From an uncultured Acidimicrobiaceae bacterium (GTDB lineage Bacteria > Actinomycetota > Acidimicrobiia > Acidimicrobiales > Poriferisodalaceae): a stretch of DNA of 44,902 bases. The notes under the pieces are model-generated. The model worked only from the letters and a program-made list of their open reading frames with translations. It was not told where the DNA came from and did not search any database. Position numbers and translations under genes: made by a program. Positions 36,237 to 44,144 of the stretch are shown in pieces (the first letter of the stretch is position 1; each line of letters opens with the position of its first letter). The DNA is taken from NCBI GenBank assembly GCA_913020735.1, contig CAJWBN010000003.1, positions 1-44,902 on the forward strand. The letters are read 5' to 3'.

Positions 36237-36294
36237 AACAAAAGTCTCACAACGAAATAGCCGCATGGACCGTTCTGCGGACATACTGGCCTGT

Positions 36295-37455
36295 ATGGCA
36301 GACCTTTCTGATTTCTATGGCCTCGACGTCCTCTTGAATGATGACGAACAAATGATTCGCGACACAGTTAAAAAGTTTGTGGACAGCGAATTCAAACCAG
36401 TCGTCGGTGAACACTTCGAAGCAGGGACCTTCCCCATGGAATTGGTTCCGACTATCGCAGATATGGGTTTGTTGGGAATGCACCTTGACGGATACGGCTG
36501 CGCTGGGGCTTCAGCAATGGCATACGGAGTCGCGTGCAGGGAACTCGAAGCGGGCGACAGTGGTCTGAGGAGTTTCGTGTCAGTGCAGGGTTCTTTGTGC
36601 ATGTTCCCAATTTGGAAATACGGATCAGAGGAACAAAAAGAGCAGTGGTTGCCAGGAATGGCAGCAGGCGAGATCATTGGTTGTTTCGGCCTCACTGAAC
36701 CCGACCACGGATCGGATCCTTCTTCTATGGCAACTCGAGCCAAAAGGGACGGCGATCATTGGATACTCAACGGCTCGAAACGATGGATCACTAACGCAGG
36801 CATCGCTGATATCGCGATCGTGTGGGCCAACACAGACGAAGGATTTCGCGGATTCTTAGTTCCAACCGATTCTGAAGGCTTCGAAGCACGAAAAATCCAA
36901 AACAAGCTGTCGCTGCGAGCTTCAGTGACTGGCGAGTTCTACATGGACGACGTCCAGGTTCCTGAATCCATGAGACTTCCTGATGCGGTCAGCATCGGTG
37001 CGCCATTGAGCTGTTTGAGCGAAGCCAGATACGGCATAGCGTTCGGGGCAGTTGGCGTGGCCCGTGACTGTTATGACGCTGCGCTTGACTATCAACAAGA
37101 ACGTCCTCAATTCGGCAAATCGCTATCAAGTTTTCAGATCAACCAAATCAAATTTGCCGACATGTTGACCGAGATGACAAATGCGAATCTTCAAGCCATG
37201 AGTCTTGGCCGCCTCAAAGAGGATCACAGCATCCGTCCGTACCACATTTCAATGGCGAAACGACATAACTGTCGGGTCGCTATCGATGCAGCGCGAACTG
37301 CTAGAGCAATGATGGGTGCAAATGGGGTCAGCACGGAATACAGCCCAATGCGCCATGCCAACAATATGGAGTCAGTCATGACCTATGAAGGCACCGAAGA
37401 AATCCACGGTTTAATACTGGGACAAGAAATCACAGGGATACCGTCGTTCCGATGA
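36295..37455 (+). CDS. Glutaryl-CoA dehydrogenase-like acyl-CoA dehydrogenase
   Basis: A 386-residue ACAD. SVQGSLCMFPIWKYGSEEQKEQWLPGMA, preceded by an Arg in GLRSFVSVQ (equivalent to the substrate-binding Arg of glutaryl-CoA dehydrogenase), and YEGTEEIHGLILGQEITG carrying the catalytic Glu point to the glutaryl-CoA branch. ITNAGIADIAIVWA and FGKSLSSFQINQIKFADMLTEM are also typical. It would oxidise (and perhaps decarboxylate) glutaryl-CoA or a similar diacid CoA ester. The ATG at 36295 is preferred; one ten codons earlier is possible. The stop overlaps the nitroreductase start (ATGA). Confidence 0.88.
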   Translation: MADLSDFYGLDVLLNDDEQMIRDTVKKFVDSEFKPVVGEHFEAGTFPMELVPTIADMGLLGMHLDGYGCAGASAMAYGVACRELEAGDSGLRSFVSVQGSLCMFPIWKYGSEEQKEQWLPGMAAGEIIGCFGLTEPDHGSDPSSMATRAKRDGDHWILNGSKRWITNAGIADIAIVWANTDEGFRGFLVPTDSEGFEARKIQNKLSLRASVTGEFYMDDVQVPESMRLPDAVSIGAPLSCLSEARYGIAFGAVGVARDCYDAALDYQQERPQFGKSLSSFQINQIKFADMLTEMTNANLQAMSLGRLKEDHSIRPYHISMAKRHNCRVAIDAARTARAMMGANGVSTEYSPMRHANNMESVMTYEGTEEIHGLILGQEITGIPSFR

Positions 37456-38102
37456 CCGACTTTGATCTGAGCGAAGTAGACCGCCTCCTTACAACAACCA
37501 AACAGGTTCGCAAAAGACTCGATTTAGATCGAGACGTACCGATGGATCTGCTCTTAGATTGCATTGAAGTAGCGGGACACGCCCCCGTTGGCGGAAACCT
37601 AGAACGGAACCGGTGGATCATCGTCACCGACCCTGAACTCAAAGCAGAAATAGCCCATTATTACGCTGAAGTGGGGCGTCCCTATCTGTCGGCAAGTACA
37701 GGTGTTGAGGCCGATGACCGGACAAGTCGGGTTATAGATTCATCAATCCATCTGATTGACCATTTGCATGAAGTGCCTGCATTAGTCATTCCGTTGAGGC
37801 TTGACCGACCACCATCTGGTGAAAATGAAGAGGGTTCAGCCGGCGGTTGGTGGGGATCGGTTCTCCCGGGAGTTTGGAGCTTCCAACTAGCGGCAAGAGC
37901 ACGCGGGCTTGGCTCTACATGGACAACGTTTCATCTCGCTCACGAAGCAAAGATCGCTGAACTTCTCAGCATTCCTGAAACGGTGAGCCAATGCGCGTTA
38001 TTGCCAGTGGCTTTTTACACCGGTGATTCTTTCCACCCCGCACCCAGAAGATCTGTAGACGAAGTGACCTACCTCAATGGTTGGAAACAACCTGTCCGCT
38101 AA
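37452..38102 (+). CDS. Nitroreductase-family FMN protein
   Basis: A 216-residue nitroreductase-fold protein. DRLLTTTKQVRKRLDLDRDVPMDLLLDCIEVAGHAPVGGNLERNRWIIV is the FMN-binding entry; GVWSFQLAARARGLGSTWTTFHLAHEAKIAELLSIPE is the later signature. The end APRRSVDEVTYLNGW is typical. The ATG overlaps the stop of the upstream dehydrogenase, and the alkA start lies inside its last codons, so it is translationally embedded between those genes. It is diverged from the 32176 nitroreductase in the middle region. Confidence 0.87.
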   Translation: MTDFDLSEVDRLLTTTKQVRKRLDLDRDVPMDLLLDCIEVAGHAPVGGNLERNRWIIVTDPELKAEIAHYYAEVGRPYLSASTGVEADDRTSRVIDSSIHLIDHLHEVPALVIPLRLDRPPSGENEEGSAGGWWGSVLPGVWSFQLAARARGLGSTWTTFHLAHEAKIAELLSIPETVSQCALLPVAFYTGDSFHPAPRRSVDEVTYLNGWKQPVR

Positions 38103-38994
38103 CTCAGAAACCGGACAAGAACTGTTAGTGGAATACGTCCGCCCATATTCGTTTCAGCAGGTCCTTGATCATCTCCGACCGCGACTCACACCAGGTATCG
38201 AACATGTAGAGGACAACATCTATTCACGGGTCACGGTTGAGGATGGGAACACAAAGATTTTCCGAGTTGAAGATGCCAACGACGGTCAACATCTACGAGT
38301 CATAGTGACCTCAGCGAGCGGAGACGATTTCACTGCAGAAATAGAACGTCTTCGATATCTGTTCGCTGTGGACGAGAACCCAGCTCTACCTGTCGCTCAT
38401 CTTTCCCAAGATTCGTTTATTGGCCACTTAGTAGCCGAACGTCCTTGGCTTCGGGTTCCAAGATGCTGGGACCCATTCGAAACATCAGTGCGCATAATTG
38501 TTGGTCAGCAAATCTCCGTAGCAGCAGCTTCGACAATCAGCGGACGCATAGCTACTCAGTTGGGATTGCAGGTACCCGGTGACTGCGGTTTAAACCGAAT
38601 CTTCCCCTCAGCTGAGGTCCTCGCTGAAGCCGACCTAGATGGGCTAGGTCTCACTGAACGTAGAAAAGCGACAATACAAAACTTCAGTCAAGCTGTGGCC
38701 GAGGGGCTTATTGATTTCAAACCATCAGAAAATATTGATGAGTTACAAGAAAGGTGGTCCGTCCTGCCAGGTATCGGTCCATGGACAGCGCAGGTGTCAG
38801 CTATGCGCGTACTTGGACATGATGACGCTTGGCCCTCATCGGACCTTGGGATACTCCGATCCATTAATCGGCTCACAAGTGATGAGCTCAACCCAAAGCA
38901 GCTAGAGGACCGATCTACAATTTGGAAACCGTTTAGATCATGGGTTGCACAGCATCTATGGCAGGCACCTGAAGTTCTTAGGAGTACCCAGTGA
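38077..38994 (+). CDS. alkA: DNA-3-methyladenine glycosylase II
   Basis: A base-excision glycosylase removing alkylated purines. The 305-residue protein has an AlkA N-terminal domain (RPYSFQQVLDHLRPRLTPGIEHV) and the HhH-GPD core: QQISVAAASTISGRI, then LPGIGPWTAQVSAMRVLGHDDAWPSSDLGI, with the catalytic Asp256 in SSDLGI. Length matches AlkA. The start ATG overlaps the last 26 bases of the nitroreductase gene. The stop overlaps the ogt start (GTGA), a natural pairing of alkylation-repair enzymes. Confidence 0.92.
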   Translation: MVGNNLSANSETGQELLVEYVRPYSFQQVLDHLRPRLTPGIEHVEDNIYSRVTVEDGNTKIFRVEDANDGQHLRVIVTSASGDDFTAEIERLRYLFAVDENPALPVAHLSQDSFIGHLVAERPWLRVPRCWDPFETSVRIIVGQQISVAAASTISGRIATQLGLQVPGDCGLNRIFPSAEVLAEADLDGLGLTERRKATIQNFSQAVAEGLIDFKPSENIDELQERWSVLPGIGPWTAQVSAMRVLGHDDAWPSSDLGILRSINRLTSDELNPKQLEDRSTIWKPFRSWVAQHLWQAPEVLRSTQ

Positions 38995-39485
38995 ACGGGG
39001 TCCATCTATTTCAGACATTGCCAACTCCAATAGGCGATCTCACTCTTGTCGCGAACGAGATCGGTCTCCGAGCTGTCTTATGGCCTGACGACGAGGGCCG
39101 AATATCTCTCCCAGCGGAATTAGCAGCTTCAGCTACTGATGATGTACTGACCACAACTGCATTTCAAATAGAGCAGTACTTTGCTAGGGAACGAACCGAT
39201 TTTGACTTACCTCTTGACTTGCACGGCACCGATTTCCAACGAGCTGCTTGGTCGGCGCTTGCAGACATTCGTTACGGTGACACGTGGACCTATAGGCAGC
39301 AAGCAGAGCATCTCGGTCGCCCCAAAGCAATGCGAGCTGTAGGTGCAGCGAACGGGAAAAACCCGATTTCTATAGTGCTTCCTTGCCACCGCGTAATTGG
39401 AGCAAATGGTTCACTCACTGGTTTTGCGGGCGGTTTAGAAGCAAAGAAACATTTGTTATTGCTCGAGGGCGCCATCTCGAATTAA
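38991..39485 (+). CDS. ogt: Methylated-DNA-[protein]-cysteine S-methyltransferase
   Basis: A 164-residue O6-alkylguanine transferase. The active-site PCHRVIG places the acceptor Cys at residue 132, and the GTDFQRAAWSAL entry and GRPKAMRAVGAANGKNPISIVLP preceding it are typical. It starts at a GTG with AGGAG about six bases upstream, overlapping the alkA stop. The final KHLLLLEGA closes the helix-turn-helix domain. It converges on the coiled-coil gene with 5 bp between ends. Confidence 0.95.
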   Translation: MNGVHLFQTLPTPIGDLTLVANEIGLRAVLWPDDEGRISLPAELAASATDDVLTTTAFQIEQYFARERTDFDLPLDLHGTDFQRAAWSALADIRYGDTWTYRQQAEHLGRPKAMRAVGAANGKNPISIVLPCHRVIGANGSLTGFAGGLEAKKHLLLLEGAISN

Positions 39486-39490
39486 ACGAG

Positions 39491-39874
39491 TTAAGCCGTT
39501 TCCTGATCCTCGGTCTTTTCTTCTTGCGCCGGATCATCAGGCAACTCTTCGGCCGTCGTAGCCTCTTCATCTACCTTTTCGACCGTCCGCTCATCACCTG
39601 ATTCGGCAGCATCTGTATTCGGATTGGTTAGGCGAGTCCATTCATCGACCGCTGTTCGGTATTCCTCTTCAAGGGTCGCTCGATCCGCGGCATCTGCATC
39701 GTTGTCCATTATCTCTTTAAGTTTTTGAGCGGCGGAGTCGCGTCGCTTTTCAGCTTTAGCAATAGCTTTTGCTTCTTTGTCCAACTGTCGACTCGCTGTA
39801 ACACCATTGTTGAATTGGGCCAGCGCTGCGGCTAGATCGTCATTGCTTGCAGTTTGAGAGTTCTTCCCGTTCAT
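39491..39874 (-). CDS. Small charged coiled-coil protein of unknown function
   Basis: About 127 residues from the ATG at 39874. Residues 20-85 form a probable coiled coil rich in Lys, Glu and Ala (KEAKAIAKAEKRRDSAAQKLKEIMDN). The C-terminal 40 residues are acidic and likely disordered (EEATTAEELPDD). No domain is recognised. A GTG six codons upstream is an alternative start. It sits downstream of tRNA-Leu on the same strand and may share its transcript. Confidence 0.65.
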   Translation of the reverse strand: MNGKNSQTASNDDLAAALAQFNNGVTASRQLDKEAKAIAKAEKRRDSAAQKLKEIMDNDADAADRATLEEEYRTAVDEWTRLTNPNTDAAESGDERTVEKVDEEATTAEELPDDPAQEEKTEDQETA

Positions 39875-39938
39875 AAAGTGCGCGCTTTCCACATAGTTGA
39901 GGAGCGGCGGTAACTATCGCCAATGATCCTAGGTTGAG

Positions 39939-40022
39939 TGCGCGAGGAGGGACTTGAACCCTCACACCCTTGCGGGCACAGGCACCTGAAGCCTGCGCGT
40001 CTGCCAGTTCCGCCACTCGCGC
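39939..40022 (-). tRNA. tRNA-Leu(CAG)
   Basis: On the minus strand GCGCGAG pairs with CTCGCGC. The anticodon stem CAGGC/GCCTG encloses TTCAGGT (anticodon CAG), with a long variable arm (TGCCCGCAAGGGTG). The T-arm is GAGGGTTCAAGTCCCTC, and the discriminator is A. CCA is not encoded. Confidence 0.94.
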
Positions 40023-40096
40023 TGAATGGAAAGCCCAAGGGTAGCTGCCCAACAACTTTCTTCCGCAGAGTCTGATCTACGACCAACCAGAATAAG

Positions 40097-40381
40097 GTGC
40101 AGCGCGTGGATCATCAGTTATCAGCCAATCAGATACAAACGATCTCTGATTTCGTAGATACCTCTAGTTTCGGAGTGCGTCGCCGCCTTCCTGACGATCA
40201 GATTCAGCGCATTTCTCAATATCTGAACATCAGCCCAGACGAAGTGCTCTCGCTGTTGGCTACCAACAGTTCTGTCAAGCAAGACAACACCACTTACGAA
40301 GCCGAACTAGACGAGATCGAAACGAAAATTGCGACAATCAACAATCGTTTAGACGTTCTTTCTAAGGCTTTCCCTGAATAA
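40097..40381 (+). CDS. Small helical protein of unknown function
   Basis: A 94-residue protein starting at a GTG. It contains two short helices with polar faces (QLSANQIQTISDFVDTS and DDQIQRISQYLNISPDEVLSLL) and a C-terminal coiled-coil-like segment (ELDEIETKIATINNRLDVLSKAF). No catalytic or membrane features are seen. The regular spacing and normal codon use suggest a real gene, but I do not recognise it. It lies 133 bp upstream of fhaA and could be the first gene of that cluster or independent. Confidence 0.55.
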   Translation: MQRVDHQLSANQIQTISDFVDTSSFGVRRRLPDDQIQRISQYLNISPDEVLSLLATNSSVKQDNTTYEAELDEIETKIATINNRLDVLSKAFPE

Positions 40382-40514
40382 ATTTAGTGACCGTCATCTT
40401 GAACCAGCGAACTCAAACCCCACAGACGATTTAACTAGCCAACCAGTTTTCAGATTTCAGGTTAGAGGTGGGCGACCACTCCACTAGGACGCTCGGTCGT
40501 ACACTCATATCACA

Positions 40515-41156
40515 ATGGGTTTTCCAGGTGTCTCGAGCAGAATAGTCGCGGCTTCTTCGCGCATTTTTCGTACTGCAGTCAGCCCAATGACAGTTGCGCG
40601 AAAGATCAGCCGCCTTCTCCAAAAAGAGCAAACAAATGACACTCACGGTCACCCGATCGTCCCCAATTATTTGATCGTGGCGTTCTCGGCGAAAGACCGG
40701 CAACGATATGGCGGAGCAGAGGAAACGTTACGTCGCCAACTCATCGAGGTAGCTCACAACTACGCCCGCGAAAAAGGGTTGGGATTCACCGGTCCGTTAT
40801 CGATCGACTTTGCTACCAATCCAAGCTTTCGTAACGGGCGCTGCGACATTTCTGGTGAATTCCGGGACGCCCCTATAGGTGATGAAGCCGTTTTAGTCAC
40901 TTCAGACGGACTAAGAGTTTCTATTACGACACCCCAAGTACTTGGGCGTAACGATGACTGTGGTGTCGTACTAGCTGGATCAAACGTAAGCCGTCACCAC
41001 GCTGAAATTCGAGCAGACCAACATGGACTTTTCATCGTTGACCTTGGCTCTACCAATGGCACCATGGTCAATGGCATAGCGATTAACAACCACCGACTGT
41101 TGCATGCCGACATCGTCACAATCGGAGATCACGAGTTGCGAGTTGAGGTTATTTAA
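40515..41156 (+). CDS. fhaA: FhaA-like DUF3662 plus FHA-domain protein
   Basis: A 213-residue protein. Residues 1 to about 115 match the FhaA N-terminal (DUF3662) domain (MTVARKISRLLQKEQ, then PIVPNYLIVAFSAKDRQRYGG). Residues 130-210 are a forkhead-associated domain (LGRNDDCGVVLAGSNVSRHHAEI, DLGSTNGTMVNG), which binds phosphothreonine. In actinobacteria it links Ser/Thr kinases to cell-wall synthesis. It lacks the long disordered linker of the mycobacterial protein. It opens a close-packed operon with fhaB (adjacent), a PP2C phosphatase, a SEDS protein and a PBP. Confidence 0.88.
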   Translation: MGFPGVSSRIVAASSRIFRTAVSPMTVARKISRLLQKEQTNDTHGHPIVPNYLIVAFSAKDRQRYGGAEETLRRQLIEVAHNYAREKGLGFTGPLSIDFATNPSFRNGRCDISGEFRDAPIGDEAVLVTSDGLRVSITTPQVLGRNDDCGVVLAGSNVSRHHAEIRADQHGLFIVDLGSTNGTMVNGIAINNHRLLHADIVTIGDHELRVEVI

Positions 41157-41597
41157 ATGTCACCTCAACTTGTACGACTACTAACAATTCTTCTGCTTGT
41201 TCTCATACATCTGTTTCTGTTCAGAGTCATTCGAGCTATTTGGGTGGGCATAAAACCAGCACGAGAAGCTCGGACCCGCGGAAACCGTTTCATTAGGAAC
41301 AACCGACAAGCAAGCGTTCTCATAGTCAGAACTCCTGAAACGTTAAGTGGACAACGGCACGAACTAAATCTCGAGATAACTATCGGGCGAGCAGCGACCT
41401 GCGATGTAACCATTGATGACACCTACGCCAGCCAAATCCATGCCCGAATTTTTCGACGAGAAGGTAACCACGTCTTAGAGGATTTAGGTTCGACCAACGG
41501 CACATATCTAAACCGTCAGAAAGTTTCTTCAGCAACCACCCTCCGCACGGGCGATCACCTCCAAATTGGTTCAACGGTCTTTGAGGTCATGTCATGA
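41157..41597 (+). CDS. fhaB: FhaB-like membrane-anchored FHA-domain protein
   Basis: A 146-residue protein. The N-terminal hydrophobic segment (LLTILLLVLIHLFLFRVIRAIWV) anchors it in the membrane, and an FHA domain follows (ITIGRAATCDVTIDDTYASQIHARI, EDLGSTNGTYLN). The FHA core residues Gly-Arg, Ser, His and Asn-Gly are present. The TxxxT phospho-acceptor patch known in mycobacterial FhaB is not evident. Its ATG directly follows the fhaA stop and its stop overlaps the phosphatase start (ATGA). Confidence 0.88.
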   Translation: MSPQLVRLLTILLLVLIHLFLFRVIRAIWVGIKPAREARTRGNRFIRNNRQASVLIVRTPETLSGQRHELNLEITIGRAATCDVTIDDTYASQIHARIFRREGNHVLEDLGSTNGTYLNRQKVSSATTLRTGDHLQIGSTVFEVMS

Positions 41598-42823
41598 ACT
41601 CACCACCGATGCGCAGATTACGCCTCACGTGGGGAGGCGCGACAGATCAAGGCAGAATTCGAGCGAACAACCAAGACGCCATGTATGCGGATTCAGCATT
41701 ATTCGTTGTAGCTGACGGAATGGGAGGTCATCAAGGCGGAGAGGTCGCAGCGAATCTCGCCGTACGTACCGTCGCTAATGCCGATCGTTCTAATAGAGAA
41801 CAACTTCGCGATGCGATAATCGAAGCCAACCGAGTAGTCCACGAAACTGCACTTGAAGAACCCGAACTACACGGGATGGGGACGACGTTGACTGCGCTGG
41901 CGGTGAGCCAAGAGGCTGACAGCCATCAATTCGTCATACTAAATGTTGGTGATTCAAGGGTCTATCGACATCGAGATGGTGAACTTGAACAGCTAACCGA
42001 AGATCACAGTTATGTCGCGGAACTTGTACGCCGCGGCGAACTTGATAACCAAGCTGCAGAAGTCCACCCGTATCGGAACATGTTGACCCGAGCAATCGGA
42101 GTTCACGCCGACGTCGAGGTAGACGAATGGCTACTCGAGCCAGTAGCCGGGGACCGTTTCATGTTATGTAGCGATGGCCTCACCAATGAACTTGCCGACA
42201 CAGAAATAGCCGAACAATTGGGGTTAGGCCAGGACCCAAGCACGAGCGCTAAAGCCTTAGTTGGCCTAGCCAACGAACGCGGGGGAAGAGACAACTCAAC
42301 GGTCTTAATAGTTGACGTCCAAGTAGAAGTGATCGAATCCGAAGAGGCAAATCTGTCTTCAGAGACCACCGACTCTCCAACCTCGGTTATCACTCCACCT
42401 AATGAACCAAATCCCTCCAAAGACCGCTCAAAAGATCTTTCTGATCGAACTGAGCAGACATCAAATATAAAAGAACGAAGTTGGCTATATGACCGCGTTC
42501 ATATAAAGCTAAGCGCTGTCGTAATTGCCTTGGTGCTCTTGCTAACTAGCGCCGCAATGGTCACAACCATTGGTTGGTATGCCCGTTCCAGCTACCACGT
42601 AGGCGTTGTAGCGAATCACGTCGTTATTCAAAAGGGACGTATAGGAGGGCTTCTTTGGTTTGAACCAACACTTGAGCATTGGACAGACATCCAAACCGTT
42701 CAACTGACAGAACAAGACCGACAGCGATTAGTTAATGGCGAGCAGATGTCCGATCTCGACGACGCAAAACTTTTTGTTTCAAATCTCAGGAGTCGTCTAA
42801 TCAAAGGTGCGGACGGTAACTGA
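41594..42823 (+). CDS. PP2C-family Ser/Thr phosphatase, PstP-like
   Basis: A 409-residue protein with a cytoplasmic PP2C domain followed by a transmembrane helix (about 310-330, VVIALVLLLTSAAMVTTIGW) and a short extracytoplasmic tail. Metal-binding aspartates are all visible: RANNQDAMY, VVADGMGG, LCSDGLTNEL and GGRDNST. GMGTTLTAL and NVGDSRVYR are also standard. It reverses kinase phosphorylation, probably including the FHA and cell-wall proteins of this operon. A Ser/Thr kinase would be expected beyond the right edge. Confidence 0.92.
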   Translation: MNSPPMRRLRLTWGGATDQGRIRANNQDAMYADSALFVVADGMGGHQGGEVAANLAVRTVANADRSNREQLRDAIIEANRVVHETALEEPELHGMGTTLTALAVSQEADSHQFVILNVGDSRVYRHRDGELEQLTEDHSYVAELVRRGELDNQAAEVHPYRNMLTRAIGVHADVEVDEWLLEPVAGDRFMLCSDGLTNELADTEIAEQLGLGQDPSTSAKALVGLANERGGRDNSTVLIVDVQVEVIESEEANLSSETTDSPTSVITPPNEPNPSKDRSKDLSDRTEQTSNIKERSWLYDRVHIKLSAVVIALVLLLTSAAMVTTIGWYARSSYHVGVVANHVVIQKGRIGGLLWFEPTLEHWTDIQTVQLTEQDRQRLVNGEQMSDLDDAKLFVSNLRSRLIKGADGN

Positions 42824-42824
42824 A

Positions 42825-44144
42825 GTGAACAATCAGCGGATAGTTGAACTGACGCTTCTGTTACTTGCTGCCTTCATCACACTGGCCACGGTTGCCATAG
42901 CTGCGGTGGCCGAAAGCACTGATATTGGTTGGGCAGCTATCCCCTACTTGGCCGTCTTACTGTTCTTGTGGGCTATCAGCCATCTATCTCTAAGAAAATG
43001 GGCGCCAACGGCCAACGGTTTACTCTTCCCAATCACCGCATTATTACAGGGTCTTGGGGTCGCGTTTATCTTCAGGGTTAACTCAGATCTCCTACTAAAT
43101 CACTTAAGTTGGAGCGCCTTCGCAACCTTCGGCTTTATCTCAGTAATAGTCGGCGTCCGGGACCTAAAACGGCTACAGAACTTTCAGAAACCGCTTGGAT
43201 TGGCCGGCCTTGCGTTGACTTTAATTCCTGTAATCACGAAAATAAGTGACGGGAAAATAGGTTCACACAGATCATTCCAAATCGGTTCTGTGGCTATCGA
43301 CCCAAGTCATCTAGGCACCCTATGTTTGATCATTTTTTTCGCAGGTTGGCTCGCCAATTACCGTTTACGCAACACTGCTGAATATCTAGGTGAAGCAGAA
43401 CGGCTGGACGGCGACCCTTCTCGGTTCGTTCCTCTCATCGGAGCTTGGCTAGTTGCTTCAATTACGGTGATCTTTCAGAGCGACGTAAGTTCAGCGTTCA
43501 TTCTTGTCGCCATATTTCTTTCAATGTGGTGGGTCGCGGTTGGGCGACCACTTGATTTAGTGCTCTTTTTGGCAGCTATTGCTGGATCAGTTCTTATAGC
43601 TCTAAGTAACGTGCCCGAACTACAAGAGCGCTTCGACGCCTGGGCCGACCCCTGGTCCAATCTGCAATTTGGCGAAGTTATTAACCGCTCCACATTTGCT
43701 CTCGCTGGCGGTGGCCTGACTGGCACAGGTCCCGGGGAAGGCTCTGCCAACTGGGTTGTCGGAGCGACTGATCAATTTGCGTTCGTTCCTATTGCCGAAG
43801 AGCTTGGTTTTATCGGCGGCGCCGCTGTTTTATCAACCTTCTTGTTACTTATAGGTGTCGGGTTACGTTTAGCGACCGCCGCCCGAAGAGAATTCGAAAG
43901 CCTGTCAGCTATCGGAATCACAATCTTCTTCGCTAGCCAAGCATGGGCACCTATCGCTGTGGTTCTTCGGCTTCTGCCTCCTAACGACCTATCGTTACCC
44001 TTTGTTTCCTCTAATGGCGGAGCTCTATTTTCGTGCACCATTGCCTTAGCACTCCTACTGAAAATTTCTGAAACCGCTCCGCTCGCATCAAATCCGACTG
44101 AAGTTCTTCCCCAGATTGCATCTGGGACTGAGAGCACACCATGA
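42825..44144 (+). CDS. SEDS-family peptidoglycan polymerase (RodA/FtsW-like) with unusual hallmark motif
   Basis: A 439-residue protein with about ten transmembrane helices, beginning VNNQRIVELTLLLLAAFITLA from a GTG at 42825 (the track GTG is six codons upstream, inside the phosphatase gene). The position of the SEDS hallmark QPxExxK reads DPSHLGT (D159-T165), losing both conserved Glu and Lys. The later region ATDQFAFVPIAEELGFIG retains an Asp one residue out of register from the usual TDFIF. WADPW is preserved. It probably pairs with the PBP downstream; activity is uncertain. Its stop overlaps that gene's start. Confidence 0.85.
   Translation: MNNQRIVELTLLLLAAFITLATVAIAAVAESTDIGWAAIPYLAVLLFLWAISHLSLRKWAPTANGLLFPITALLQGLGVAFIFRVNSDLLLNHLSWSAFATFGFISVIVGVRDLKRLQNFQKPLGLAGLALTLIPVITKISDGKIGSHRSFQIGSVAIDPSHLGTLCLIIFFAGWLANYRLRNTAEYLGEAERLDGDPSRFVPLIGAWLVASITVIFQSDVSSAFILVAIFLSMWWVAVGRPLDLVLFLAAIAGSVLIALSNVPELQERFDAWADPWSNLQFGEVINRSTFALAGGGLTGTGPGEGSANWVVGATDQFAFVPIAEELGFIGGAAVLSTFLLLIGVGLRLATAARREFESLSAIGITIFFASQAWAPIAVVLRLLPPNDLSLPFVSSNGGALFSCTIALALLLKISETAPLASNPTEVLPQIASGTESTP

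Noticed and set aside
39840-40086. Minus-strand ORFs with VAELADAQASGACARKGVRVQVPPRA and GGTGRRAGFRCLCPQGCEGSSPSS
   Set aside because: These are frame translations of tRNA-Leu(CAG), not proteins.
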